Below the pieces are notes generated by a model. That model did no database searches and had not been told where the DNA came from. It was given only the letters and a program-made list of their open reading frames with translations. The position numbers and the translations under genes are program-made. A DNA stretch of 18,218 nucleotides, from the NCBI GenBank assembly GCA_030655795.1, contig JAUSPJ010000158.1, positions 1 through 18,218 of the forward strand, read 5' to 3'. Of this stretch, positions 8,067 through 15,586 are shown one piece after another (position 1 is the stretch's first letter; each line of letters begins with the position of its first letter). Source of the DNA: Fidelibacterota bacterium (GTDB lineage Bacteria; Fidelibacterota; UBA2242).

Positions 8067-8372
8067 TCACTCTGGCGGCACAGAAGCCTGTTCTGGTACT
8101 ATTTCAGTGAATTCATTATTTTGAGGTTTGGGAAGCGCCGAAATTCCGGAACGAAACGACTGTTTGGCCTCTTCGCTTTGAATATCCGTTATCAAGATTT
8201 TGACATCTTTATGAAATTGGGCGATGGTTTTTTCCAGCCGATGAATCAGTTCGTTCATCAGTTCTTTACCGTAAAGATTGTTAATTCCCGTTAACAGGTC
8301 ATCAAATTTAGACATCAGGTAAGTATTGCAACTCTCCGTATTGCCGAAATCGATTTTTAATTCATCAGCCAT
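8067..8372 (-). CDS. Small hypothetical protein (101 residues)
   Basis: I do not recognise this protein. It is soluble and mainly helical to about residue 75 (FDDLLTGINNLYGKELMNEL and after), followed by a Pro/Glu-rich tail that is probably disordered. It has no signal peptide, membrane segment or catalytic motif. Its ATG is preceded by the SD GAGGA nine bases upstream, which supports it as a real gene. It sits in line with the small genes between amrS and the coiled-coil protein, with gaps of 52-78 bases, so co-transcription is likely. Confidence 0.65.
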   Translation of the reverse strand: MADELKIDFGNTESCNTYLMSKFDDLLTGINNLYGKELMNELIHRLEKTIAQFHKDVKILITDIQSEEAKQSFRSGISALPKPQNNEFTEIVPEQASVPPE

Positions 8373-8450
8373 TTTTGAATATCCTCATAAAAATACCGAT
8401 GTTAAATTTACACAACTCATTTTAATTATCAATGTTTTTTGATAGGCATT

Positions 8451-8636
8451 TTACCACTTATCACCTTTAAATGTTTCCCACCTATCAATATCCTTGATTA
8501 TTAAGCGACAAATTCCGCGTATTGCGGAATTCAATTTGATTTCCACACTGGGCTGGTTCGAAGTTAATTTTTGCATAAGCTCCTTAAATTCAAGTAGTTC
8601 ATCACGGTCAACTTCTATACTCAAGCGGGTCAGCAT
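8451..8636 (-). CDS. Small hypothetical protein (61 residues)
   Basis: A short protein beginning MLTRLSIEVDRDELLEFKEL. The opening beta-like stretch followed by two helices is vaguely like a ribbon-helix-helix fold, but this is only an impression and no function is assigned. I chose the ATG at 8636 because AGGAG (8646-8642) lies five bases upstream; the in-frame GTG at 8642 touches that SD. It follows amrS after 49 bases on the same strand. It has no membrane segment. Confidence 0.6.
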   Translation of the reverse strand: MLTRLSIEVDRDELLEFKELMQKLTSNQPSVEIKLNSAIRGICRLIIKDIDRWETFKGDKW

Positions 8637-8685
8637 CTTCACTCCTGTCGGTTATTATATTCGCTGTAATTTCTAAAATTTCCAG

Positions 8686-9684
8686 TCATTGTACAACAGC
8701 TATTTTCGCGCCACAGGTGCACATATTCCCCTGCAGATTTTTTTGATCTATCTGATATCCCTGTCGCTCGATCAGCAGTCGTCCGCATGAATAGCAATAG
8801 GTATTGCTTTCCTTAAAGGCGACGACATTCCCCTCGTAAATATAACGCAAACCATTGTTGACAGCGATTTTTCTGGCGCTATCCAGCTCTGTTTTAGAAG
8901 TCCGTTGCAGCTGCAGCATTTTAAAACTGGGCTGAAATGCTGAAAAATGCAAAGGAGTATCCACGCCCAGGTTATTGACAATCCAGCGGGTCATTTCCTC
9001 AATTTCAGTCGCGCTATCGTTTAATCCGGGGATTATCAGAGTTGTCAGTTCCAGAAAGGTCCCCAGCTTTTTAATTTCTATCAGGGCATCCAGAACAGCT
9101 TGCAGATCGCCACGACAATAGCGTTTATAAAAATCCTTTGAGAACGCTTTCAAATCAATATTGGCGGCATCAATGAGAGGATAAATGTCCGCAATTGCTT
9201 CGGGACTTATGTATCCGTTACTGACCATGACAGTCTTCAATCCGGCGTCACGGGCCAGACGGGAAATATCCATGACATATTCACCAAAAACTGTTGGCTC
9301 GTTATATGTAAATGCAATGCCGACCGAACCGGATTTCAGCGCAGATTCGATGATCTCTTCAGGATTAATGTCACGATTTTTCACCTCTTGCGCTGTTGCC
9401 CGGGCAATATCCCAATTCTGGCAAAACTCACAAAACAGATTACAGCCAATCGTTCCAACCGACAGGATTTTCGTACCGGGGAAAAAATGGTAGAGCGGTT
9501 TTTTTTCAATCGGATCAATATGAACGGCTACCGGATGCCCGTATGCAATCGTATAGAGCGTACCGTCAATGTTCTGTCGCACATTGCATTGCCCATACCG
9601 ATTTTCAGCGATTTTACAACGGCGCGGGCATAACTCGCACTGGATAGTGTCATTTGCCTGTTTCCACCATAATGCTTCTTTCAA
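8686..9684 (-). CDS. amrS: AmmeMemoRadiSam system radical SAM enzyme, TTG start
   Basis: A 332-residue radical SAM protein. The Fe-S cluster motif is C81-x3-C85-x2-C88 in the context CNLFCEFCQNW. The N-terminal cysteine set C16, C19, C23 and C33 (CELCPRRC...GQC) and the C-terminal set C297, C300, C322 and C324 are typical of the AmrS branch related to PflA. In the family, AmrS is found with AMMECR1 and Memo-like proteins; neither is in this window, and its substrate is not established here. The start is TTG at 9684 with GAGGA six bases upstream, and no suitable ATG precedes the first conserved region. A perfect -35 box lies upstream. It is divergent from the DUF3098 gene and leads a string of small unknown genes. 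Confidence 0.93.
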   Translation of the reverse strand: MKEALWWKQANDTIQCELCPRRCKIAENRYGQCNVRQNIDGTLYTIAYGHPVAVHIDPIEKKPLYHFFPGTKILSVGTIGCNLFCEFCQNWDIARATAQEVKNRDINPEEIIESALKSGSVGIAFTYNEPTVFGEYVMDISRLARDAGLKTVMVSNGYISPEAIADIYPLIDAANIDLKAFSKDFYKRYCRGDLQAVLDALIEIKKLGTFLELTTLIIPGLNDSATEIEEMTRWIVNNLGVDTPLHFSAFQPSFKMLQLQRTSKTELDSARKIAVNNGLRYIYEGNVVAFKESNTYCYSCGRLLIERQGYQIDQKNLQGNMCTCGAKIAVVQ

Positions 9685-9690
9685 ATGAAA

Positions 9691-9695
9691 TCCTC
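9691..9695 (-). promoter_or_regulatory. Ribosome binding site supporting the amrS TTG start
   Basis: The minus strand reads GAGGA, six bases before the TTG at 9684. No competing ATG lies in frame nearby. Confidence 0.6.
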
Positions 9696-9711
9696 GTTTC
9701 GATTTGAATTT

Positions 9712-9740
9712 AAACTAATCAATTGCGGCTGGGATGTCAA
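9712..9740 (-). promoter_or_regulatory. Candidate sigma-70-type promoter for amrS
   Basis: On the minus strand a perfect -35 box TTGACA (9740-9735) is followed by a 17-base spacer and TAGTTT (9717-9712), a weak -10. The predicted start would leave a leader of about 20 bases that includes the ribosome binding site. Confidence 0.5.
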
Positions 9741-9788
9741 CACCAGAAATGATTATCCCGATAATTCGACCGGGAACAATTTTTAATA

Positions 9789-9819
9789 TTTCAAGTATTA
9801 GCAACATTGACTATATTTC
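9789..9819 (+). promoter_or_regulatory. Candidate promoter for the DUF3098 gene
   Basis: TTTC (9789-9792), a 19-base spacer, then TATATTTC (9812-9819) resembles the Bacteroidetes -33/-7 pattern TTTG-N19-TAnnTTTG with one mismatch in each box. A TTGACT at 9807 lacks a well-spaced -10. The gene's ATG is 38 bases after the -7 box. Confidence 0.4.
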
Positions 9820-9857
9820 GACCTGATTGAAAATAATATATTGAATAAGGTGATCTA

Positions 9858-10118
9858 ATGGCAAAAGTAAAAAAAGACGGAACAAAACATTCCCCATTTA
9901 TTAAACAACTTACACTTAAAAATACAAATTTTTTAATCTTTGGCATCGGTATTCTGACGATTATTATCGGTTATTTTATCATGGCCAGCGGTGACACCTA
10001 TTCGTTCCGTACCCTGACACTGGCGCCGATTGTACTTTTAATCGGATATTTAATCATAATCCCCATCGCTATTTTATATCGGAAAAAGAACAATACGGAT
10101 AGCGAACCAAAAAAATAA
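9858..10118 (+). CDS. DUF3098 family two-helix membrane protein
   Basis: An 86-residue inner-membrane protein with a lysine-rich N-terminus, transmembrane segments at about 24-43 and 53-74, and a charged tail. The TLAPIVLLIGYLIIIPIAI stretch in the second helix and the NFLIFGIG opening of the first match what I know of DUF3098, a small family common in Bacteroidetes and relatives and without assigned function. A ribosome binding site (AAGGTGAT) precedes the ATG. It is the only plus-strand protein gene in the window, between divergent amrS and a convergent FmdB gene, and it has its own promoter and terminator, so it is monocistronic. Confidence 0.85.
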   Translation: MAKVKKDGTKHSPFIKQLTLKNTNFLIFGIGILTIIIGYFIMASGDTYSFRTLTLAPIVLLIGYLIIIPIAILYRKKNNTDSEPKK

Positions 10119-10136
10119 ACAGATTTTTTTACTGAG

Positions 10137-10174
10137 AAAACGCTCTCGCCAATTCCGGATGGAGCGTTTTTTTA
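10137..10174 (+). terminator. Rho-independent terminator after the DUF3098 gene
   Basis: The arms AAAACGCTC (10137-10145) and GAGCGTTTT (10162-10170) enclose a 16-base loop. The right arm runs into a continuous tract of seven T and then ATT. On the other strand the right arm also ends in four T, so it may also end the convergent FmdB-pta operon. Confidence 0.85.
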
Positions 10175-10192
10175 TTAAGGTCATTCGAAAAG

Positions 10193-10471
10193 TTACGAAT
10201 CGGACTTCTTTGATTCCTTCGTGGCTGTTGGTTTAATGTCGACAGGACCTGTTTTCTCCTTTGACAAAGAATCGGCGCTACTCTTTTTATTGGTATAATC
10301 CGTAATATAAAATCCGGAACCCTTAAATATCAGGCCGGTCCCGCCGCTGATTTTCCGCATGACGGTATTCTGCTCGCATTTCGGACAGACTTGTATCGGA
10401 TCAGAACTCATACTTTGAAAGTATTCAAATTCATAGCCACAGTTATCACAAATATAGTCATAGGTCGGCAT
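10193..10471 (-). CDS. FmdB-family zinc ribbon protein
   Basis: A 92-residue protein starting MPTYDYICDNCGYEFE, the hallmark of the FmdB/CxxC_CxxC_SSSS family. The zinc site is C8-x2-C11 and C29-x2-C32. ISGGTGLIFKGSGFYITDY at 41-59 is the conserved segment after the ribbon. The tail from about residue 60 is Ser/Lys-rich and probably disordered. The family is widespread; some members are annotated as regulators, but the role here is unknown. It is the last gene of the long operon, 12 bases after pta. Confidence 0.9.
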   Translation of the reverse strand: MPTYDYICDNCGYEFEYFQSMSSDPIQVCPKCEQNTVMRKISGGTGLIFKGSGFYITDYTNKKSSADSLSKEKTGPVDIKPTATKESKKSDS

Positions 10472-10483
10472 AAAATTTCCAAA

Positions 10484-11461
10484 TTAACTCATATTACACA
10501 AGATTGCCGCTACATTTACAATATCATCAACGCTGCAGCCCCGGGAAAGATCATTCATCGGTTTTTTTAATCCCTGAATAACCGGTCCGACGGCCTCACA
10601 CCCGGCTATCCGCTGAATCAGTTTGTACCCGATATTGCCGGCTTGAAGATCCGGAAAAATCAGGACATTTGCTTTACCGGCTACCAAACTTCCGGGCGCT
10701 TTCTTGCTGCCCACTTTCGGGACAATTGCCGCATCCAGTTGCAGTTCACCATCAATCAGTAAATCCGGCCTTTTCTGCCTTACCAGTTCTGTCGCCCGAA
10801 CGACTTTATCTACCAGGGGATGTTTGGCGCTGCCCTTAGTGGAAAATGATAACATAGCGATCCGTGGCTCCTCTTTAATGACATTCCGGTGAGTCTCGGC
10901 AGTAGCGATGGCGATATCAGCCAGTTGTTCCGCGGTGGGTTCCGGCAGAACCGCACAATCGGCAAAACTCCAGATGTTTTTTTCATCGGGAGTGATCATA
11001 AAGAAATCACTGGAAACGGTCGGCGTATCGGGATGAGTGCCGATAATATGGAGGGCCGCTCGAAGTACATCGCCGGTCGTCGTATCGGCGCCGGAGACAC
11101 AACCGTCAGCAAAATCCTTTTCGACCAGCATCGCTGCAAAAAAGGTCGGATTCAACATCATTTTCCGGGCCTGCTCGATCGTGACTCCTTTATGTTTCCG
11201 CTTATTGTAATAGGCTTCGGCGAAATCCGTCATGTATTCTGACGTTTCCGGATTGATGATTAATACACCATCAAGTGATACTTTTAGCTCCTGAGCGAGC
11301 TTAAGAGTTTTATCTTCGGGACCAACCAGAATCACGGAAGCAATCTTTTCTTCGGTTAAAATGGCGGCTGCTTTAATCACCCGCTCATCATGTACTTCGG
11401 GCAGGACAATCCGTTTATTTTTCAGTTTCGCCTGATTGCGGATATTCTCTAATAATTTCAT
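10484..11461 (-). CDS. pta: Phosphate acetyltransferase (single-domain)
   Basis: A 325-residue cytosolic enzyme that interconverts acetyl-CoA and acetyl phosphate. It is the short form, like the roughly 323-residue B. subtilis protein, without the N-terminal DRTGG/BioD-like domains of E. coli Pta. Signatures are KRIVLPEVHDERV at 16-28, GCVSGADTTTGD at 120-131, MLSFSTKGSA at 203-212, GELQLDAA at 238-245 and FPDLQAGNIGYK at 269-280. A phosphate butyryltransferase is less likely given these motifs. Acetate kinase is not in the window. The ATG overlaps the coaD TGA by four bases (ATGA), so the two are translationally coupled; both enzymes act in CoA metabolism. Confidence 0.95.
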   Translation of the reverse strand: MKLLENIRNQAKLKNKRIVLPEVHDERVIKAAAILTEEKIASVILVGPEDKTLKLAQELKVSLDGVLIINPETSEYMTDFAEAYYNKRKHKGVTIEQARKMMLNPTFFAAMLVEKDFADGCVSGADTTTGDVLRAALHIIGTHPDTPTVSSDFFMITPDEKNIWSFADCAVLPEPTAEQLADIAIATAETHRNVIKEEPRIAMLSFSTKGSAKHPLVDKVVRATELVRQKRPDLLIDGELQLDAAIVPKVGSKKAPGSLVAGKANVLIFPDLQAGNIGYKLIQRIAGCEAVGPVIQGLKKPMNDLSRGCSVDDIVNVAAILCNMS

Positions 11462-11943
11462 CCGTTACTCCTGAGTTTCCTGATTAATTCATTTTTTACA
11501 ATTTCCGGTACGAATTCACTGACATTCCCGCCAAACCTGACAATTTCGCGGACGGTACTGGAGCTTAGATAAGTGTAATCTTCGTGCGGCATGAAAAAAA
11601 CCGTATCGATATTGTCGTTCATGTGTCGGTTCATCAATGCCATCTGGAATTCATAGTCAAAATCGGAAATTGCCCGAAGCCCCCTGATAATGACTGAGGC
11701 GCCGACTTTTTGAGCATATTCGACTGCCAATCCCTTAAACTGGTCAATTTTAACATTCGGATATTGGCTGGTACAGTTTTGAATCATCCCGATACGCTCT
11801 TCTGTGGTAAACAGCGGGTTCTTGTGCATGTTTTGCGCTACGGCGATATAAACAGTCCCAAAAACGGAGGCGGCCCGTTTCAGGATATCCAGGTGACCGT
11901 TTGTTACCGGATCAAATGTGCCGGGATAAATTGCTAATTTCAT
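11458..11943 (-). CDS. coaD: Phosphopantetheine adenylyltransferase
   Basis: A 161-residue nucleotidyltransferase of normal length that makes dephospho-CoA from 4'-phosphopantetheine and ATP. The YPGTFDPVTNGHLD motif at 6-19 holds the TxGH-type ATP site (T9 and H17). RGLRA lies at 87-91 and YLSSSTVRE at 125-133, the last matching the family ISSTxVR signature. The ATG follows the rsmD stop directly (TGA then ATG). The rsmD-coaD pair is a common bacterial arrangement. Confidence 0.97.
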   Translation of the reverse strand: MKLAIYPGTFDPVTNGHLDILKRAASVFGTVYIAVAQNMHKNPLFTTEERIGMIQNCTSQYPNVKIDQFKGLAVEYAQKVGASVIIRGLRAISDFDYEFQMALMNRHMNDNIDTVFFMPHEDYTYLSSSTVREIVRFGGNVSEFVPEIVKNELIRKLRSNG

Positions 11944-12468
11944 TCAAACCTTCATAATTGTTAAACTGGTTTCACCGATTATTCGGTGTGATTGGATATA
12001 TTCTGAGATTCTATCGGGAATCTTCAATTCTTTTCCTGCTTCCAGGGCAATCTTTACTCCAGAAAATTGCTGGACAAACAGATCAAATAACTCATCGAAG
12101 TATTTAAACTTATACGGCGGATCGACTAATACAAGGTCAGCTTCCGGTGGATCGGATAAAAACCTCAGAACGTCCATTTTCAGAATTTTAACGTCCCCTG
12201 CCAACTCCAGTTTTCTGACATTCTCTTGTATCAGTTTGATCTGCCGGATATTTTTTTCGACCATAATGCAGGATTTCGCTCCCCGTGAAATGGCTTCCAG
12301 CCCCAGATTCCCGCAACCGGCAAACAGATCAACCACTCGTAAGTTTTCAATATCTCCTAATATGGAAAATAGCGACTCTTTGACCCGGTCACTGGTGGGT
12401 CTTAAGTTTGGATTGTGGTTGGTTTTTAGAAGCTGGCCTTTAAAGTAGCCGGAAATTATTCGAACCAT
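11944..12468 (-). CDS. rsmD: 16S rRNA (guanine(966)-N(2))-methyltransferase
   Basis: A 174-residue SAM-dependent methyltransferase that modifies G966 of 16S rRNA (E. coli numbering) during 30S assembly. RPTSDRVKESLFSIL at 23-37 is the family opening signature. The SAM-binding motif I is VVDLFAGCGNLGLEA at 45-59, with N at a position where many relatives have S or T. The catalytic motif DPPY is at 116-119. Length is typical. It starts one base after the stop of the PilN-like gene, so the pilus-like module and the core genes share a transcript. Confidence 0.95.
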   Translation of the reverse strand: MVRIISGYFKGQLLKTNHNPNLRPTSDRVKESLFSILGDIENLRVVDLFAGCGNLGLEAISRGAKSCIMVEKNIRQIKLIQENVRKLELAGDVKILKMDVLRFLSDPPEADLVLVDPPYKFKYFDELFDLFVQQFSGVKIALEAGKELKIPDRISEYIQSHRIIGETSLTIMKV

Positions 12469-12469
12469 G

Positions 12470-13837
12470 CTACATATTGCCGGGATAAATGACTGAATTC
12501 AGATTGAAATCCAGAACGCTTTCTCTAATCGGCTGCTTAGTATCGCTTCTGATTGACAGTATTGAGGTTGACATATTATGCCGCTGAACAGCCAGTTCGC
12601 GCATCATGGCGATTACATTAGCAGTCATACCATTCCCGATTATTTCGGCATCGCGAACCGTTGTGATATCACTGCTTGATATTTTCAACGGATTCATCCG
12701 TACACTGGATTTCAAGGATGCCTGCCAGACATACTGGGATAATTGACGGTCTGTCAAATACTTGTAACCCTTGGTATCATCAGAACCCATCGTTTGAAAC
12801 CGAACAATGGCCATGATTTCCACCGGATTGCCGGCAATTTTATTCGACCGTTCTACAAAAAAGATTTCCGGCGGCTGGAACTGGTTCTGGCAAATAAAAT
12901 AATTTTTGATCTGTTCGGCAGCGTACTCACTGCTGACAAATAAAATAAAACTCAGCTTGCCGTTTTTCACACGTAAATACTGTAATCTTGAATCCGCCGG
13001 AAATTGGGCCAGAACATCAGCGGCAAGGGATAATTTATTCTGTCCGATCTGGACACGCTGAATCAGGTTCATTGAAATATCGCTGCTGCCATATACACGG
13101 TTTACGGACCGGCTGCTTGTCTGAACTTCAGGTATTCTTGATGCAATCTGCGCACGGGCGTCGGACATACCGGAAGTCATCTGCCGTGTAACTTCACTGA
13201 CATCCGATGATAACTGGCGGGTAGCGCCGGGAATCTGTTTCGCAGCCTCTGCGGCTCTGTCAGCATAAACTTCGGATAGACCATCGGCTTTGCGGATTAC
13301 ATCACTAGCTTGCTCGGAAACTGTCCCAACGACTGTTTCCGAAGTTCCCATGGCAACTTCCCGCACTTTTTCTTTAGTCAGTTGTCCATTTTTATATAAC
13401 CATAAAATGACAAACAGTACAACGATTGCCCCTACCAGAATTCCATACCGGAATAACGGGTGTTTTTTGTGCTTTTTTTCCGGTTTTTCTTCAGGTTCAG
13501 GAGCAGATTTTACCTTTTCTTTGGGACCAGCCTCTTCTTCCTCGGCCTGTTCAATCAAATCCAGATTGGCTTCGGCCAATTTAAACAGATCGTCATCTAT
13601 CTGGATACCGCCACTATCTCCCGAAAGCGACGGCACCAGGGGCATGTCGGGAATATCTCTTAAACTGGGTACAGACGCTGATTTTCTAAGCGGTAATGCT
13701 CCATCACCAGAGTCAGCCGGAATGCCGCCCTCTTGCTCTTCGGCTACTTCGTCAGGTTCAAGACCTTCAAGATCGAATTGCTCGGATTCATCCACGAATT
13801 GGAGTCCCGGTTGATTTGTCAGGTTCAGTCGAATCAT
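12470..13837 (-). CDS. PilN-like bitopic membrane protein with acidic cytoplasmic domain (divergent)
   Basis: A 455-residue protein not matched to a single family. It begins MIRLNL, close to the MIRINLLP motif by which PilN binds PilM, and the preceding gene is PilM-like. Residues 10-127 are acidic and low-complexity (DESEQFDLEGLEPDE), probably disordered in the cytoplasm. One transmembrane helix lies at about 129-147 (YGILVGAIVVLFVILWLY). Residues 155-245 are amphipathic and helical, rich in Ser/Glu/Ala/Gln with repeated SDV, SEV and SDA steps. Residues 250-455 form a mixed fold that may correspond to the ferredoxin-like periplasmic domain of PilN. The ATG overlaps the PilM-like stop by four bases (ATGA). 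The PilN assignment is inference from start motif, topology and neighbour. Confidence 0.7.
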   Translation of the reverse strand: MIRLNLTNQPGLQFVDESEQFDLEGLEPDEVAEEQEGGIPADSGDGALPLRKSASVPSLRDIPDMPLVPSLSGDSGGIQIDDDLFKLAEANLDLIEQAEEEEAGPKEKVKSAPEPEEKPEKKHKKHPLFRYGILVGAIVVLFVILWLYKNGQLTKEKVREVAMGTSETVVGTVSEQASDVIRKADGLSEVYADRAAEAAKQIPGATRQLSSDVSEVTRQMTSGMSDARAQIASRIPEVQTSSRSVNRVYGSSDISMNLIQRVQIGQNKLSLAADVLAQFPADSRLQYLRVKNGKLSFILFVSSEYAAEQIKNYFICQNQFQPPEIFFVERSNKIAGNPVEIMAIVRFQTMGSDDTKGYKYLTDRQLSQYVWQASLKSSVRMNPLKISSSDITTVRDAEIIGNGMTANVIAMMRELAVQRHNMSTSILSIRSDTKQPIRESVLDFNLNSVIYPGNM

Positions 13838-14787
13838 CTGACTTCCTTTGGCATTTTCCGGAACATTAAGCCCAATAAATCAATGTACTGGCACATTGCT
13901 CCAATACCGCTACCATTTTCTTCGAAAATTTCAACAGGTTTGATATTTTCGAAGGTATCTATGGTCTTCAGGTTTTTAACATCATAAGTCAGCAGCATAT
14001 TAAAAAACTCAGAATCAACCGCATGACTGTAATAATAAATATGGTCCACCGCGCTGAAATTTTCCATTTCAAATGTCCGAATACCATTAATATCTGCAAT
14101 AACTTTTTCAGCGATATCATCAGCAGAGCTTTTATGCAGTATGGTATAATTTTCCATATCGGAAAAATCAAAACGGCACAATTGTCTGAAATCACCTGAA
14201 TCAATCACAATCAGATTATGTACCGGCTCTCCAACCAACCATATAGCCCATTTTTCATTTTTGCCAATATCTTCCAATTGCTCAATTGCCAGAGCAGCGC
14301 TAAACAGATCGATATCCATTATATGAATATTAAAATCAGCAGCCTGCGATGCTTTCAAGAACAGTTTGCCTAGTTCTTTAAAGTAAGAAACAGACAGATA
14401 AGATTGGTCAGATCCGGACTTTTTGGAAAGCGGATAGTGCTGAACAAATTTTTTGTCATACACCGCTCCAAGGCGTTTTGATATTTTCCAGTTAAGGGCT
14501 TCTTCCAAATTATCTTCTGACATACCGGCATCAATAGCCTGGGAACTGATATCAAACCAGATCGAAGGGAGAGTCACTGCAACATAACTGTCCGGTTTTG
14601 GCAGATTTGAACGAATATCCAGAAACGCCTTTTCCAGCGAATTGCCAAATTCCGGATTGGATATATTTTCCGGTAAAAACGGAACTGATAAGGGAAATTT
14701 CTGAACAGTTTCAATTACGTAGTCTTCTCCGTTTTTAATTAACTGCCCGTACCGAACAAATTCTTCAGAGAAGCTAACGCAAATCAT
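13834..14787 (-). CDS. PilM-like actin-fold protein (divergent type IV pilus assembly family)
   Basis: A 317-residue cytosolic protein without signal or membrane segments. EDNLEEALNWKISKRLG at 91-107 and IMDIDLFSAALA at 156-167 resemble PilM segments, the second corresponding to the D-hydrophobic-E-x-F-A stretch of PilM. The usual PilM N-terminal GIDIG/S nucleotide-binding signature is replaced by MICVSFSEEFVRYG, so ATP binding may be altered or lost. In type IV pilus and type II secretion systems, PilM or GspL docks on the cytoplasmic tail of PilN; here the next gene starts with a PilN-like motif. The SD AGGAA lies six bases before the ATG. PilM-type assignment is likely but divergent. Confidence 0.7.
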   Translation of the reverse strand: MICVSFSEEFVRYGQLIKNGEDYVIETVQKFPLSVPFLPENISNPEFGNSLEKAFLDIRSNLPKPDSYVAVTLPSIWFDISSQAIDAGMSEDNLEEALNWKISKRLGAVYDKKFVQHYPLSKKSGSDQSYLSVSYFKELGKLFLKASQAADFNIHIMDIDLFSAALAIEQLEDIGKNEKWAIWLVGEPVHNLIVIDSGDFRQLCRFDFSDMENYTILHKSSADDIAEKVIADINGIRTFEMENFSAVDHIYYYSHAVDSEFFNMLLTYDVKNLKTIDTFENIKPVEIFEENGSGIGAMCQYIDLLGLMFRKMPKEVR

Positions 14788-14809
14788 TTATTGTTCCTGG
14801 TTTTACCGA

Positions 14810-15586
14810 TTAGTTATCCCAGCTCTTCTGATCATTTTCAATCCATCCTTGGCAAGTGTCTTTAAATGTAAAGAAAAAGTACTTTCGTTCTCTGTACTCG
14901 CCTTTTAGCGGATCTTTTATCCTGTATCCGTCAGAATCAGAGGTAATAATATAAAATTCATCAATCAGGGGACTTTTTGCATATTTTTCAGTCAGATAAT
15001 AAGGGAGATAATAGGTGTTTTCCATTATCCGCTCAGAATGTTCAACACTGACAACACCGCCATAGGAAGAATCAGACTCAAGAGCGCGCCACCGGCTGGC
15101 TAAAACAAAAAGCGTATCCCAGGTAAACAGCTCATTATTCCATTTGGTCACTTTGTAGGTCGTATCGATCAGTGTGTCTTTCTTTTTATAAGAAAATGCA
15201 AATGTTGTATCAAAGAACATATAGAATTTCTTCGGTACTTTAATTTTAAATCTGCTATCTTCAAGGGTGAGTTGCTGATCGCCAAAATAATTGCTGTCTG
15301 CCCGGGTACTGTCCCGAACAGCGCTGACTACGTTCATAGCAGTTATCGGGTCAGTCTGATAATCATTGGCCATCTGATGATAGTATTTTTGTACCTCATT
15401 TAATATAAGCATGCGCCGCCGCCCTTCATTGCGTACCGCGTCCTCCTCACTCCAAATCACCGAAGGCACATAGATTACAAAGATAAGTACCAGGGCCATT
15501 AACAGGGCAACATAATTTAACGCTTTTACCAGCGTTGGTTTAAATATCGGAGTCTCATCAATGTACTTTTCAAATTCCTTACTCAA
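14810..15586 (-). CDS. Bitopic membrane protein of unknown family in the pilus-like module, TTG start
   Basis: A 258-residue protein I do not recognise. It has a short cytoplasmic N-terminus, one transmembrane helix at about 26-46 (YVALLMALVLIFVIYVPSVIW), then a likely helical stalk (residues 50-80) and a large external domain rich in aromatic and charged residues (for example RERKYFFFTFKD). The topology fits a PilO-like or GspM-like partner, but no family motif supports this. The start is TTG at 15586, inside the end of the ComEA-like gene (8-base overlap), with GAGGT five bases upstream. The next ATG in frame would delete most of the membrane helix. It precedes the PilM-like gene by 22 bases. 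Confidence 0.7.
   Translation of the reverse strand: MSKEFEKYIDETPIFKPTLVKALNYVALLMALVLIFVIYVPSVIWSEEDAVRNEGRRRMLILNEVQKYYHQMANDYQTDPITAMNVVSAVRDSTRADSNYFGDQQLTLEDSRFKIKVPKKFYMFFDTTFAFSYKKKDTLIDTTYKVTKWNNELFTWDTLFVLASRWRALESDSSYGGVVSVEHSERIMENTYYLPYYLTEKYAKSPLIDEFYIITSDSDGYRIKDPLKGEYRERKYFFFTFKDTCQGWIENDQKSWDN

Noticed and set aside
8686..8790. C-terminal cysteine cluster of AmrS as a possible novel zinc-ribbon fusion
   Set aside because: As far as I recall, paired cysteines at the C-terminus are usual in this branch of radical SAM enzymes, so it is not a novelty.
13290..13814. 174-residue open frame on the plus strand
   Set aside because: It is antisense to the PilN-like gene, is mostly Ser/Pro/Thr low complexity created by the acidic coding region opposite, and has no family features.
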